Assembly: GCF_016065055.1 (NCBI RefSeq)
Contig: NZ_CP065856.1
Coordinates: 2,169,836-2,233,835 of the forward strand
Direction of reading: 5' to 3'
DNA: 64,000 nucleotides
Source of the DNA: Halosimplex litoreum
GTDB taxonomy: Archaea > Halobacteriota > Halobacteria > Halobacteriales > Haloarculaceae
A program made the position numbers and the translations under genes. Each line of letters starts with the position of its first letter. The first letter of the stretch is position 1. Positions 41,310-50,369 of this stretch are shown in pieces. The notes beneath the pieces are model-generated. The model searched no databases. It was given only the letters and a program-made list of their open reading frames with translations, and had not been told where the DNA came from.

Positions 41310-41723
41310 CTACAGTACGCCGTTGAATATGTTACCGATACCATCGATCAGGTCCGAAGCGACATCCTGTGCATCGTCCCACGCATCGCCCAGTTCAGAC
41401 TGGATGTCACTGGCTATGGCGCCGGGATCGATGTCACCGGTACATCGGACGACAGCCAGTGCCGCCGGTGGCTCTCGGTAGGTGTTCTCCACGTTTTCCA
41501 CGGTCGGGACGAACACGTCCACGTACTGCGCGCCACAGGGCGTGTTCTCGCGGATTACGTCGCTGATCGAACAGCCGACGTACGCACTCGCACAGGCGAC
41601 CCCGACGGCCGTCCCGATCGTTCCGGCAGCGGCTACGAACTCGGCGGGCGGCTCCGGCTGGACGTCTCGGCGCTCGACGGTCGGTGACGGGCCAGCAGTC
41701 GGGGACGCGCGGGCGGTCGGCAC
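41310..41723 (-). CDS. Hypothetical protein with lower GC
   Basis: 137 residues. A polar, Pro-rich start is followed by a hydrophobic segment (about 28-50, FVAAAGTIGTAVGVACASAY) and a C-terminal region with four Cys in total and an amphipathic end (DLIDGIGNIFNGVL). Third positions are visibly less GC-rich than in neighbours, pointing to recent acquisition or weak constraint. It starts at GTG 41723, 12 bases after the USP stop, so it may be co-transcribed with the permease and USP genes. No family was recognised; the start is uncertain. Confidence 0.55.
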   Translation of the reverse strand: MPTARASPTAGPSPTVERRDVQPEPPAEFVAAAGTIGTAVGVACASAYVGCSISDVIRENTPCGAQYVDVFVPTVENVENTYREPPAALAVVRCTGDIDPGAIASDIQSELGDAWDDAQDVASDLIDGIGNIFNGVL

Positions 41724-41735
41724 CCGTTCGCTCGG

Positions 41736-42602
41736 CTACGCTCTCGGTCTCGGCCGCACCGTCAGCACCGGCCGGTCGGCCTCGCGGAGGACGCTCGCCG
41801 CGACGCTCCCCATCACGAGCCGGTCGATCCCCATCCGGCCGTGGGTCCCGAGGACGACCAGGTCGACGCCCCGCTGGGCGGCGAACGCGCGGATCTCCTG
41901 GGCCGGGTCGCCCGCGCGGATCGCCGTCTCGACCGGGACGCCGGTGCGGGCGCCGTGGACGCGGATCTCGCGGGCGACCGCCTCGCCACGCTCTTCCAGG
42001 AGTCTTCGGAGGACGCCCGAACTCCCGAGACGCGTCTCGACGACGTACAGCGCCGACACCGTCGACCCGAACGCCCCGGCGAGTTCGAACGCCCACGTAC
42101 GGGCGACCCGGGCGCTCTCGCTCCCGTCGGTCGCGAGCAGGACGCGCCCGAGCGTCGGCGGGTCGTCGGTCGCCGGGCCCGCGACGGTGAGAACCGGGAC
42201 CGGCGCGTGTCGCGCGACCCCTTCGGCGACCGAGCGCCGCAGGAACCGAGCGAGCCGCCCGCGCCGATGCGCTCCGAGGACGACGAGATCGACGGCGCGG
42301 GTGTCGACGGCGTCGAGGATCGCCTCGGTCGGGTGGCCGACGACGACGGATTCGGTCGCGTGGACGCCTGCGGCGGCGGCGCGTTCGCCGACCGCGTCGA
42401 GGGCCGTCCGGGCGGCCACTCGGGCCGCCGACGCGACCGGTTCGCCGGTCGGTCCCTCGTCGAACACGCCGGGGACCTCGCTGTCGAGGACGGCCAGCGC
42501 GTCGACGGTGGCGTCGAAGGCGTCGGCGAGCGCGAGCGCGTATCCAACGGCCTGTCGGCTCTCCGGGCTGTCGTCGACGGGGAGCAGGATTCGGTCGATC
42601 AC
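41736..42602 (-). CDS. Tandem universal stress protein
   Basis: 288 residues made of two USP domains. Domain 1 starts VIDRILLPVDDSPESRQAVG and ends VDLVVLGAHRRGRLARFLRR plus SVAEGVARHAPVPVLTV; domain 2 starts GRVLLATDGSESARVARTWA and ends VVLGTHGRMGIDRLVMGSVA. The G-x2-G-x9-G-[S/T] ATP-binding motif is recognisable in both. It starts at GTG 42602, overlapping the stop of the upstream permease by four bases, so the two are translated together. It probably regulates that permease or senses its substrate or energy state. Confidence 0.9.
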   Translation of the reverse strand: MIDRILLPVDDSPESRQAVGYALALADAFDATVDALAVLDSEVPGVFDEGPTGEPVASAARVAARTALDAVGERAAAAGVHATESVVVGHPTEAILDAVDTRAVDLVVLGAHRRGRLARFLRRSVAEGVARHAPVPVLTVAGPATDDPPTLGRVLLATDGSESARVARTWAFELAGAFGSTVSALYVVETRLGSSGVLRRLLEERGEAVAREIRVHGARTGVPVETAIRAGDPAQEIRAFAAQRGVDLVVLGTHGRMGIDRLVMGSVAASVLREADRPVLTVRPRPRA

Positions 42603-44470
42603 GCGATCCCCCTGAACGCCGCGATCCCGAGGACGGTCACCGTCGACAGCAGTAACTGCAGCGGCGCGCCGACCCGGAGGTAGTCGACGAACCTGTAGCC
42701 GCCGGGGCCGTACACGAAGAGGTTTGTCTGGTAGCCCACGGGGCCGAGAAACGACGTCGAGGCGGCGAATGTCACCGCCAGGACGAACGAGAAGGAGTCG
42801 GCGCCGATCGCCGTCGCCGCGGCCGCCGCGACCGGGATCATGAGGACGACGCTGGCGTTGTTGCTGATCACCTCCGTGAGCAGGCCGGTGACGAGGTAGA
42901 ACAGCCACAGGACGACCACGACCGGGAGGTGAACCGCCGCGGCGGCCACGGCGGCCCCGAGCAGCGCCGCCGCGCCGGTCCCTTCGAGCGCGATCCCCAG
43001 CGGGATGACTCCCGCCAGGAGGAAGATCACGTCCCAGTCGACCGAGTCGTACAGTTCGTTGGCGTCTAAGACACCGGTGAGGACCATCGCCACGACGCCG
43101 GCCAGCGCCGTGACGAGGATGTCCTGCTGGAGGCCGGCCAGCAGCGCGAAGGCACCGACCCCGGTGAGCGCGACTAGCCACTCTCCGAGCCCCGCCCACG
43201 GGAGAGCGACGAACCCGACGACGCCGGCCATGATGGCGACGGCGTGGGGGATCTTGTCGGTCCGGTAGTCGGGCTCGGCGGTCTCGCGGACGGGGACGAA
43301 CTCCCGGGATCGCCTCAGCCGGTCGAGCGTTCGCGGCGGGGCCTGGACGAGCAGCGTGTCCCCGGCCTGGACTCTCAGGTCTCCCAACGGCTCGCTGACG
43401 GTGTCGCCCCGACTGCGCAGCGCGAGGACGGTCGCGTCGTAGCGCCGCGCGAACGACGCACTCCGGAGGGTCTCGCCGACGAGAAACGAGGTCGCCGGGA
43501 CGACCACCTCGACGACCGGGCGGTCGCCCGACCCGGCCGCTTCGAACGCCTCGTCGGCGTCCTTCGGTCGTTCTACGGCGAGTTCGTCCGCAGCCGCGAG
43601 CGACGCGAGGGCGTCGTCGCCGGCTCGGACCAACAGCGTGTCGCCCGCCGCGAGCCGTTCGTCGACCGGGGAATCCGTCGGCCTGTCGCCCTCGCGAAGC
43701 AGACGGACGACCTCCACGGGGTTGCCCGCTCGCTCGGCCACCGCCGAGGGTCGCCGTCCGACGAGGTCCGACCCCTCTTTCACGTCGACCTCGGCGAGGT
43801 AATCGGCCACCCCGTAGGTATCGACGCGAGTCTCGGCGGGCGGCACCCGCTCGGGGAGCAGCCGGTGGCCCACCGTCAGGAGATAGGCCGACCCCGCGAG
43901 GAAGACGACGACGCCCAGCGCCGTGAACTCGAAGAACTCGAACGCGCGGAGTCCCGGGTACTCTCCCGCCAGGCTCGCGGCGGTGTCGCTCGCGAGGATG
44001 TTCGTCGAGGTGCCGACCAGCGTGAGCATCCCGCCGAACTGCGAGGCGTACGACAGCGGGATCAGCAGCTTCGACGGCGAGGTACCGCCCTCGTTCGCGA
44101 CCTCGGTCACGACCGGGATCAACACCGCCACGACGGGCGTGTTGTTGACGAACCCCGACGACGGCCCGGCCACACCGATCGTCGCGAGCAACTGCTTGTC
44201 CAGCCGGTCGCCCGCGAAGGCCGCGATCCGCCGCCCGACGATCTGGACCAGCCCCGTCCGACTGATCCCCGCACTCAGGATGAGCATCGCGAGGACGGTG
44301 ATCGTCGCCGGGCTGGAGAACCCCGAGATCCCCTCGCTCGGTGAGATCCCCGTCCACGGTTCGAGCAGGATCAGCGTAACCATCACGGCGATGGCCGTCA
44401 CGTCGACGGGCACGCGTTCGGTCACGAACAGCACGACCGCGCCGACGACGACCAGCCCCACCACGACCAT
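42599..44470 (-). CDS. SLC13/DASS-type permease with two RCK_C (TrkA-C) domains
   Basis: 623 residues. About five membrane helices (1-195), then two cytosolic RCK_C domains (about 205-290 and 300-385; RLAAGDTLLVRAGDDALASL and LRVQAGDTLLVQAPPRTLDR), then further helices (400-623). SGFVNNTPVVAVLIPVV and EVISNNASVVLMIP are the paired substrate/Na+ motifs of the family. The transported anion (dicarboxylate, sulfate or another) is not predictable; RCK_C insertions are typical of the sulfate-permease-like SAC1/YfbS group. ATG 44470 is the start. The USP gene is coupled downstream. Confidence 0.9.
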   Translation of the reverse strand: MVVVGLVVVGAVVLFVTERVPVDVTAIAVMVTLILLEPWTGISPSEGISGFSSPATITVLAMLILSAGISRTGLVQIVGRRIAAFAGDRLDKQLLATIGVAGPSSGFVNNTPVVAVLIPVVTEVANEGGTSPSKLLIPLSYASQFGGMLTLVGTSTNILASDTAASLAGEYPGLRAFEFFEFTALGVVVFLAGSAYLLTVGHRLLPERVPPAETRVDTYGVADYLAEVDVKEGSDLVGRRPSAVAERAGNPVEVVRLLREGDRPTDSPVDERLAAGDTLLVRAGDDALASLAAADELAVERPKDADEAFEAAGSGDRPVVEVVVPATSFLVGETLRSASFARRYDATVLALRSRGDTVSEPLGDLRVQAGDTLLVQAPPRTLDRLRRSREFVPVRETAEPDYRTDKIPHAVAIMAGVVGFVALPWAGLGEWLVALTGVGAFALLAGLQQDILVTALAGVVAMVLTGVLDANELYDSVDWDVIFLLAGVIPLGIALEGTGAAALLGAAVAAAAVHLPVVVVLWLFYLVTGLLTEVISNNASVVLMIPVAAAAATAIGADSFSFVLAVTFAASTSFLGPVGYQTNLFVYGPGGYRFVDYLRVGAPLQLLLSTVTVLGIAAFRGIA

Positions 44471-44633
44471 GTCGACCGTGACACCGGCCGGTGCCGACGG
44501 CTGCAAGGGTGTCAGCGAGACTGGACGTACCACGTGGGGCAGTTGGGCCGACCGGTCCAAAAGCGTAGTCCGCAGGTACGTGTGCTCTCCCTGCGGGATG
44601 GCGTCGTTCTCTCCGTCTCGTGCTCGCCGGCCG

Positions 44634-45890
44634 CTACGCCAGTTCGCCCAGCGCGTAGACGGTGTTGTGGCCGGTGACCTCGACGTCGACGGTGTCGCCC
44701 AGTTCGACGCCCTGGGTCTGGGCACCCGGAACGGCCACCTGGCGATAGGCCCGGTCGTAGCCCACCAGCGAGTCGTCGGTGCCGTCTTCGGTCAGCAACA
44801 CCGACCGGACCTCGCCGACCATCGACTCGTACACCTCATCCATGACGTCCATCTTCAGCTCCGACATCGCCTTCGACCGTTCCTTCTTGACGGTCCCGCC
44901 CAGCCCCTTCATGTCGGCGGCGTCGGTGCCCGGTCGCTTGGAGAAGCGCGTCACGTTGATCTTCTCCGGGCGGGTCTCCCGAAGGAGGGCCATCGACTGC
45001 TCGAAGTCCCGGTCGGTCTCGGTCGGGAAACCGACGATGAAGTCCGTCGAGAGGGTCCACTCCTCCAGGTGCTCGTCGAAGGTCTCGACGACCTCGACGT
45101 ACTCCGACACCTGGTGCTGGCGGCGCATATCCCCGAGTACGTCGTCGCTGCCCGACTGGACGGGCGCGTGCAGGAAGTTGTAGAGTTCGTCGTGTTCGGC
45201 GAACACCTCGGCGAGTTCCTCGCGGATGCCGTGGACGCCCTTGGGGTTGGCCATGCCTACCCGGACCCGAAAGTCGCCGTCGATCTCCGAGCAGATCCGG
45301 TCGAGCAGGACGTGCAGCTTTCGTTCGCCCTCGTCCCAGCCGTAGACGCCGGTGTCCTGACCGGTGATGCGGATCTCCTTGGCGCCCGCGTGAACGAGCG
45401 CGCGGGCCTTCTCCAGGTTCTCCTCGACCGACGGGGAGTCGATCTTCCCGGTGGCGTGCTTGGTGATGCAGTACGAGCAGTCGCTCATGCAGCCCCGCGC
45501 GATGGGGAGGATCCCCACCACGCCGTCGAGGACGGGGTCGGTGTCGGGCGTCGGCGTCGGACACTCGCCGTTGCGGACGTACTCCGGCACCTCGTCCCAG
45601 TGGAGCACCTCCGCGTCCAGATCTGCGGCCTCGAACTCCTCGCCCTGGGCCAGTGCCATACAGCCCGTCACCACGAGGTCGGCGGGCGTCTCGGCGTCGA
45701 GTTCCTCGGCCCGGCGGAGCATGTTGCGCTCCGTCTTCTCGACCACGGTGCAGGTGTTGAGGATCGCCACGTCGGCCTCTTCGGGGCCGTCGGCGGGGTG
45801 GTGGCCGCCGTCGCGCAGCGACCGTTCGATCTGGCGGCTCTCACCCCGGTTGGCCGTGCAACCGTAGGTCTCGATGTGATAGCGGGCCAT
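44634..45890 (-). CDS. tRNA t6A37 methylthiotransferase (MtaB-type)
   Basis: 418 residues with the three MiaB-family domains: an N-terminal UPF0004 domain (YGCTANRGESRQ, LNTCTVVEKTE, VTGCMA, three Cys for the second cluster), a radical SAM core with GCMSDCSYCITKHATGKI, and a C-terminal TRAM domain (about 355-418). It adds a methylthio group to t6A at position 37 of tRNAs reading ANN codons; archaeal members belong to the MtaB/CDKAL1 branch. A GCTTTTGGCC box lies 30-40 bases before the ATG. It acts alone in the cytosol. Confidence 0.93.
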   Translation of the reverse strand: MARYHIETYGCTANRGESRQIERSLRDGGHHPADGPEEADVAILNTCTVVEKTERNMLRRAEELDAETPADLVVTGCMALAQGEEFEAADLDAEVLHWDEVPEYVRNGECPTPTPDTDPVLDGVVGILPIARGCMSDCSYCITKHATGKIDSPSVEENLEKARALVHAGAKEIRITGQDTGVYGWDEGERKLHVLLDRICSEIDGDFRVRVGMANPKGVHGIREELAEVFAEHDELYNFLHAPVQSGSDDVLGDMRRQHQVSEYVEVVETFDEHLEEWTLSTDFIVGFPTETDRDFEQSMALLRETRPEKINVTRFSKRPGTDAADMKGLGGTVKKERSKAMSELKMDVMDEVYESMVGEVRSVLLTEDGTDDSLVGYDRAYRQVAVPGAQTQGVELGDTVDVEVTGHNTVYALGELA

Positions 45891-45983
45891 CGGTTCGTTG
45901 TTGTCTACTTGCTCCTCGCGGCCAAAAGCGCGACGGATCGGGGCGGCTCGGCGCGGTCGTCGCGTCCGCCCACCGAGCGGGCG

Positions 45984-46670
45984 CTAGTCGTCCCAGCCGC
46001 TCACGTCGCTTCGCTCGGCGGTCTCGTGCTGGTCGAGGAACTCCCGGGCGATCACGTCACCGCTGGAAGCACCGATACGCTCCGCGCCGGTGTCCAGCAT
46101 CGCTTCCGTCTCGGCCCACGAGCCGATCCCGCCCGAGGCCTTGACCGGCAGGTACTCCGCGAGCAGTTCCACGTCCGACACCGTCGCACCCCCGTCGGAG
46201 AAGCCGGTCGCGGTCTTGAGATAGTCGGCGTCGGCCTCGGCGGCGCAGGCCGCGGCCCGCCGTTTCTCCGCGTCGGCCAGCAGCGGCGTCTCGACGATCA
46301 CCTTCACCGGGACCGGGACGGCGGCGACGACCTCTTCGATCTCGTTCGTCACGGCGCCGTCCTCGTCGGCCCGCAGGCGCCCGACGTTGATCACCATATC
46401 GAGCTCGTCGGCACCGGCCTCCCAGGCGTCCTCCGCTTCCGCGACCTTCGTCGCAGTGGCGTGCTGGCCGTGGGGGAAGCCGACGACGGTCGACAGCGGG
46501 ACCGTCGGGGCGTAGCCGTCGGCGAGTTCGAGGTAACACGGTGGGATGCAGGCGCGCAGGCCGTACTCGATGGCGGCGTCGAGCACGGCGATCACGTCGT
46601 CCGGCGTCGTCTCCGGTCCGAGGACCGTGTGCTCGATACGGCCCGTCAGATCCGCCGCGTCCGTGTTCAT
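45984..46670 (-). CDS. deoC: Deoxyribose-phosphate aldolase
   Basis: 228 residues. DeoC cleaves 2-deoxyribose 5-phosphate to glyceraldehyde 3-phosphate and acetaldehyde. The Schiff-base lysine is in [15 protein letters not shown] and the second lysine in [23 protein letters not shown] and [13 protein letters not shown] are further motifs. The start ATG 46670 is preceded by CCTTTAGTGG at leaderless distance. A nucleoside phosphorylase gene lies 1.3 kb away, so both may serve nucleoside breakdown, though they are not in one operon. Confidence 0.95.
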   Translation of the reverse strand: MNTDAADLTGRIEHTVLGPETTPDDVIAVLDAAIEYGLRACIPPCYLELADGYAPTVPLSTVVGFPHGQHATATKVAEAEDAWEAGADELDMVINVGRLRADEDGAVTNEIEEVVAAVPVPVKVIVETPLLADAEKRRAAACAAEADADYLKTATGFSDGGATVSDVELLAEYLPVKASGGIGSWAETEAMLDTGAERIGASSGDVIAREFLDQHETAERSDVSGWDD

Positions 46671-46819
46671 AGCTCACTGCTCGCACTCCCACCACTAAAG
46701 GACGACCGGATCGGCCGCGTCGGCGGGCGTGTCCCCGTCGAGTCGTCGGTCCGTCCGCATCACCCGAGCAGACCCCGCGGACCGCAACCCTTTCGTCCGT
46801 CGCCGCCGCCCCAGCGGGT

Positions 46820-47662
46820 ATGCAGATCCTCCCGAGCGGGTTGGTGGTCCCGCCGCTGCCGTACGTGATCACGCTGGTCGTGCTGACGGCGGCGTCGGTC
46901 GCCGGCCTCTACCTGCTGGACCCGCCGGTCACGTCCCGGCAGGTGCTCGCGCTCGCGCCGTGGATGATCGCCGGCGGGGCGTTCCACGCGTTCGAGCAGG
47001 CCGGGCTCTTCCCCACGGTACTCGAGCCCTTCTTCGCCGCCCCGGCTGTGTACGTGACGACGTTCCTCCTCGCCGCCGCCGTCTGGCTCCCCTCGGTCAT
47101 CCGCGCGCAGATGCTCGACGACGTGGGACGGATCGCCCGCAACCTCGGGGTCTTCGGAACGGCGCTCGTGCTCGCGCTGACCGGCGTCGCCTACGCGTTC
47201 GCTATCGGGCGCGTGGACTCGACGACGGCGCTGGTCTGGCTCCCCATCGGGTTCCTGGGCGCCGGCGTCCTCACCGCGCCGGTGTACTACCTGCTCGCGC
47301 TCAAGTGGACCGGCGCGGTCGACCGGGCGGGCGTCGCCGGCCCGCTGGTCGTCTACGCCCACGCGCTCGACGGCTTCTCGACCGCCGTCGGTGTCGACGT
47401 GATCGGCACCGGCGAGCGCACGCCCATCCCCCGCCGGATCATGGACTTCGCCGAGACGCTCCCCACCTACCCCTACATCGGCAAAGGCTGGCTGTTCGCC
47501 GTGGTCAAGCTCGTCGTCGCAGCCGGCATCGTGGTCCTCCTCGCCGACCTCGTCGAGGACGACCCCACGCAGGGGAACCTCCTGTTCGCCTTCGTCGCCG
47601 CCGTCGGCATGGGCCCCGCCGGCAACAACCTCTTCCTGTTCCTGATCGGCCCCGCGCTCTGA
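46820..47662 (+). CDS. DUF63 family membrane protein
   Basis: 280 residues with about seven membrane helices. WMIAGGAFHAFEQAGLFP, VVYAHALDGFSTAVGVDVIG and YIGKGWLFAVVKL with GMGPAGNNLFLFLIGP at the end are the family signature. DUF63 is an archaeal membrane family of unknown function; conserved His and Asp residues in the helices might bind a metal. ATG 46820 is preceded by AACCCTTTCG at leaderless distance. Confidence 0.9.
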   Translation: MQILPSGLVVPPLPYVITLVVLTAASVAGLYLLDPPVTSRQVLALAPWMIAGGAFHAFEQAGLFPTVLEPFFAAPAVYVTTFLLAAAVWLPSVIRAQMLDDVGRIARNLGVFGTALVLALTGVAYAFAIGRVDSTTALVWLPIGFLGAGVLTAPVYYLLALKWTGAVDRAGVAGPLVVYAHALDGFSTAVGVDVIGTGERTPIPRRIMDFAETLPTYPYIGKGWLFAVVKLVVAAGIVVLLADLVEDDPTQGNLLFAFVAAVGMGPAGNNLFLFLIGPAL

Positions 47663-48013
47663 CCGACTACACGGTTCGCCCGCACTCGATCACCCCGCCG
47701 TTCGGTCCCCGCCGTTCGGTCCCCGCCGTCGGTCGTTTCGCCCTCGCTCCGTGCCGCTACCACCTCCGTTTCGTGTCGAACCACGATCCCACGGAGAACC
47801 CCCTCGTTTCGGGTCGAACCAGACCGGTGTCGTGCGGTTTTCCGGGTTCGAATCGCTACCGAAACGCTCCCCCGTGTGGCTCCGGAGCGTTCCCCATCGG
47901 ACTGTAGCGCTCCGGAGTCGGGCGGTGCCGTCGCGCTCGGGTGTCGGCCGGGGCGGTGCGAGCCGGCCGCCGGAACGGGTACCGTTTTGCCGCCCCCGGA
48001 CCCACGATCGGCC
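47663..48013. other. Structured intergenic region
   Basis: 351 bases without a credible gene. It contains a 14-bp tandem duplication (GCCGTTCGGTCCCC at 47697 and 47711), a 17-bp direct repeat (47767-47783 and 47805-47821, one mismatch), and several hairpins: CGTTTCGG/CCGAAACG (47805, 47859) outside TCGAACC/GGTTCGA (47814, 47845); AACGCTCC/GGAGCGTT (47863, 47884); GGCCGG/CCGGCC (47946, 47963). The last 30 bases hold the promoter of the next gene. Confidence 0.7.
47984..47991 (+). promoter_or_regulatory. TATA box for the nucleoside phosphorylase
   Basis: GTTTTGCC about 23-30 bases before ATG 48014, giving a leaderless transcript and fixing the start in a longer open frame. Confidence 0.55.
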
Positions 48014-48739
48014 ATGGCGAAACAGCCGCATCTGCTGGTCGAAGCAGGCGACGTACACGACCTCGCGCTGATCCCCGGTGACCCCGGCCGCGTCGAGCGC
48101 ATCGCCGGCCACTGCGAGAACGTCGAGCACGTGGCCGAGAACCGCGAGTACACCCTCGTCAACGCCACCTACGAGGGGCGGGAGCTGACGATCTGCTCGA
48201 CGGGTATCGGCTGTCCGTCCGCGACGATCGCCGTCGAGGAACTCGCGGCGGTCGGCGTGGAGACGTTCGTCCGCGTCGGGACGACCGGGGCGCTCCAGTC
48301 GGACATCGAGATCGGCGACATGGTCGTCGCGACGGGCGCGGCCAAGGACGAGGGCACCACGAAGCGCTACGAGAACGTCGAGTACCCCGCGGTCGCCGAC
48401 TACGAGACGCTCTCGGCGCTGGTCGACGGTGCGGAGGACAACGACGAGGACGTCCACGTCGGCGCGATCGCGACCGACGACGCCTTCTACGCCGAGACCG
48501 ACGAGTACGTCGAAGACTGGGAGGCCGCGGGCCTGCTGGCCGTCGAGATGGAGGCCGCCGCCGTCTTCACGCTCGCCCGGCGGAAGGGCCTGCGCGCCGG
48601 CGCCATCTGCACCGTCGACGGCAACCTCGTCGAGGGCACCCAGAAGGGCGAGACCGACGACGAGGAGCTCCCCGAGAAGGCGAGCAACAACGTCGAACGG
48701 GCCATCGGCATCGCGCTCGACGCAGCGACCGAACTCTGA
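48014..48739 (+). CDS. Nucleoside phosphorylase (uridine phosphorylase-like)
   Basis: 241 residues. LIPGDPGRVERIAGHCENVE, the phosphate loop RVGTTGALQSDIEIGDMVVA and VEMEAAAVFTLARRKGL with GAICTVDGNL place it in the NP-I family, near uridine phosphorylases. It would split a nucleoside with phosphate into base and ribose 1-phosphate. Whether it prefers uridine or a purine cannot be read with certainty. An acidic stretch (EDNDEDVH) is a haloarchaeal adaptation. Confidence 0.88.
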   Translation: MAKQPHLLVEAGDVHDLALIPGDPGRVERIAGHCENVEHVAENREYTLVNATYEGRELTICSTGIGCPSATIAVEELAAVGVETFVRVGTTGALQSDIEIGDMVVATGAAKDEGTTKRYENVEYPAVADYETLSALVDGAEDNDEDVHVGAIATDDAFYAETDEYVEDWEAAGLLAVEMEAAAVFTLARRKGLRAGAICTVDGNLVEGTQKGETDDEELPEKASNNVERAIGIALDAATEL

Positions 48740-48848
48740 GCGGGCCGGCGGCTCCGCGGCCGACGGGCACCGGACGACCGGTCGGCCGTCAGACGATCGG
48801 ACGGCCGTCGGACCACCACTTTTGTAGCACGGCGAGGTAGTGCCGTCC

Positions 48849-50369
48849 ATGCGAGGCCCGCTCGGCGACCGGATCTACGCGGCGGCCGCGAGGCTCCGGC
48901 GACTCGAACGCCGGGAGGCGCGGGCCTTCCGACGCTGGGTCGAGCGGACGAGCAACCTCGTCCACCTGTCGATCCTCGCGCTCGTCCCGCTGTTGATCGC
49001 CGTGGTGACGCTTCTGTTCAACAGCATCGACCAGCTCTCCTTTCTGCTCTTCCCGCCGCTGGCCTCGGGCACCTACACGCTGTTCGCGAACCCGGAGGGG
49101 AAGTACGCCTCTCCGACGCGGTTCGTCGCGGGGCTCACGGTCGGATCGCTGTGTGGCTGGGCTGCGCTCGTGCTGTCGTCTGCACTCGGTGTGGGTGGGA
49201 CCGCCGCGGGTGCGGCGGGCGGACAGCTGACCGTCGGCGCCTTCGCGGCCGCGGTCGCCGTCTTCCTCGCCGGGGCGAGCACGTGGGCGCTCGATATCGA
49301 GGCCCCGTCGGCCTACTCGACGGCGCTGCTGGGCCTGCTCGTTCGGCCCGGCCACGAGCTGGTGTTCACCCTGTCGGTTCTGGTGGCGAGTAGCGTCGTC
49401 GCGTCGGTGTTCGTCGTCTGGCGCGAACAGTTCTACGACCGGCGCGCGCAGTTCCTCTACGAGTCGACCGGCAGCGACGACCACGTCCTCGTCCCGATGC
49501 GCGGGGACGACCCCGACGCCACGGCGATGTTCGGCGCTCGGCTGGCCGCCGCCCACGACGCCGGGAAGGTCGTCCTGCTAGACGTCGTCGACGACGAGGC
49601 CGCCGCCAGCGCCGAGCGGGACCTGCTCGACGACCGGCGGCGGGCCGACCGTTCGCACTCCGGCGGAGACGGCGGGGACGACCGCTTCGAGTCGTCCGAC
49701 GACCGGGACGAGACCCCGCCCGCGGACCGCGCCGAGGAGCGGGCGGTCGCCGAAGCGGCGACGCATCTCGAAGACCGGGCGAGCGAGATCGAGACGCGGG
49801 TCGGGGTGCCCTGCGAGGTGGTCGTCGCCGTCGGCGGTCGCTCGCCGGCGGCCACCGTCCTGAAGACGGCCCACGAGACCAACTGCGACCTGGTCGCCGC
49901 GGCCTACGAACAGCGCCACGGCGCGCTCACCCCCTACCTCTACGACCTCTTCCGCGGGGACACCGACGTGGTCGTCCACCGCTCGGCGGCCGGTCGCACC
50001 CGCTGGAAGCGCGTACTGGTGCCGGTCCGCCGGGCCAGCGACGTGGCCCACAGCATGCTCGACTTCGCGCGCCGACTCGCCGGCCGATCCGGCCGGATCA
50101 GCGTCTGTTCCTGCGTCTCGAACGAACACGAGCGCCGACGCGCCGAGGGGATGCTCGCCGACCTGGTCGAGCCCTTCGAGGGCGGCTTCGAGACCCGCGT
50201 CGCCGTCGAGACCATCGAGCGCTACCTCGCCGACAACGCCGACGACTTCGACCTCCTCTTTATGGGCGCCAGCACCGACCGCTCGGCCGCCTCGCGACTG
50301 ATCTCGCCGCCGACGTTCGAACGCATCCAGGATCTGGACGCCGACGTGGTCATCGTCGACCGGTCGTAA
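48849..50369 (+). CDS. HPP membrane domain fused to universal stress protein domains
   Basis: 506 residues. The N-terminal half (about 40-195) has five membrane helices of the HPP type (SFLLFPPLASGTYTLFANPE and SPTRFVAGLTVGSLCGW). The C-terminal half has two USP-like domains (about 210-365 and 375-506: DHVLVPMRGDDPDATAMFGA, KRVLVPVRRASDVAHSMLDF, LLFMGASTDRSAASRLISPP) with an acidic insertion (DRRRADRSHSGGDGGDDRFE). ATG 48849 follows CACTTTTGTA at leaderless distance. The HPP domain has been linked to nitrite transport in plants; the role here is unknown. Confidence 0.85.
   Translation: MRGPLGDRIYAAAARLRRLERREARAFRRWVERTSNLVHLSILALVPLLIAVVTLLFNSIDQLSFLLFPPLASGTYTLFANPEGKYASPTRFVAGLTVGSLCGWAALVLSSALGVGGTAAGAAGGQLTVGAFAAAVAVFLAGASTWALDIEAPSAYSTALLGLLVRPGHELVFTLSVLVASSVVASVFVVWREQFYDRRAQFLYESTGSDDHVLVPMRGDDPDATAMFGARLAAAHDAGKVVLLDVVDDEAAASAERDLLDDRRRADRSHSGGDGGDDRFESSDDRDETPPADRAEERAVAEAATHLEDRASEIETRVGVPCEVVVAVGGRSPAATVLKTAHETNCDLVAAAYEQRHGALTPYLYDLFRGDTDVVVHRSAAGRTRWKRVLVPVRRASDVAHSMLDFARRLAGRSGRISVCSCVSNEHERRRAEGMLADLVEPFEGGFETRVAVETIERYLADNADDFDLLFMGASTDRSAASRLISPPTFERIQDLDADVVIVDRS

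Noticed and set aside
41434-42096. 220-codon minus-strand frame beside the USP gene
   Set aside because: It is an Arg/Gly-rich shadow of the USP gene and the hypothetical gene at 41310-41723.
41736-44357. 873-codon fusion of permease and USP on the minus strand
   Set aside because: The first two thirds are a shadow of the permease in another frame; the true USP gene starts at GTG 42602 and overlaps the permease stop by four bases.
47845-47866. tRNA-like T-loop (GGTTCGAATC)
   Set aside because: The flanking bases do not form a T-stem, and no acceptor, D or anticodon arms can be placed around it; the bases belong to a different hairpin.
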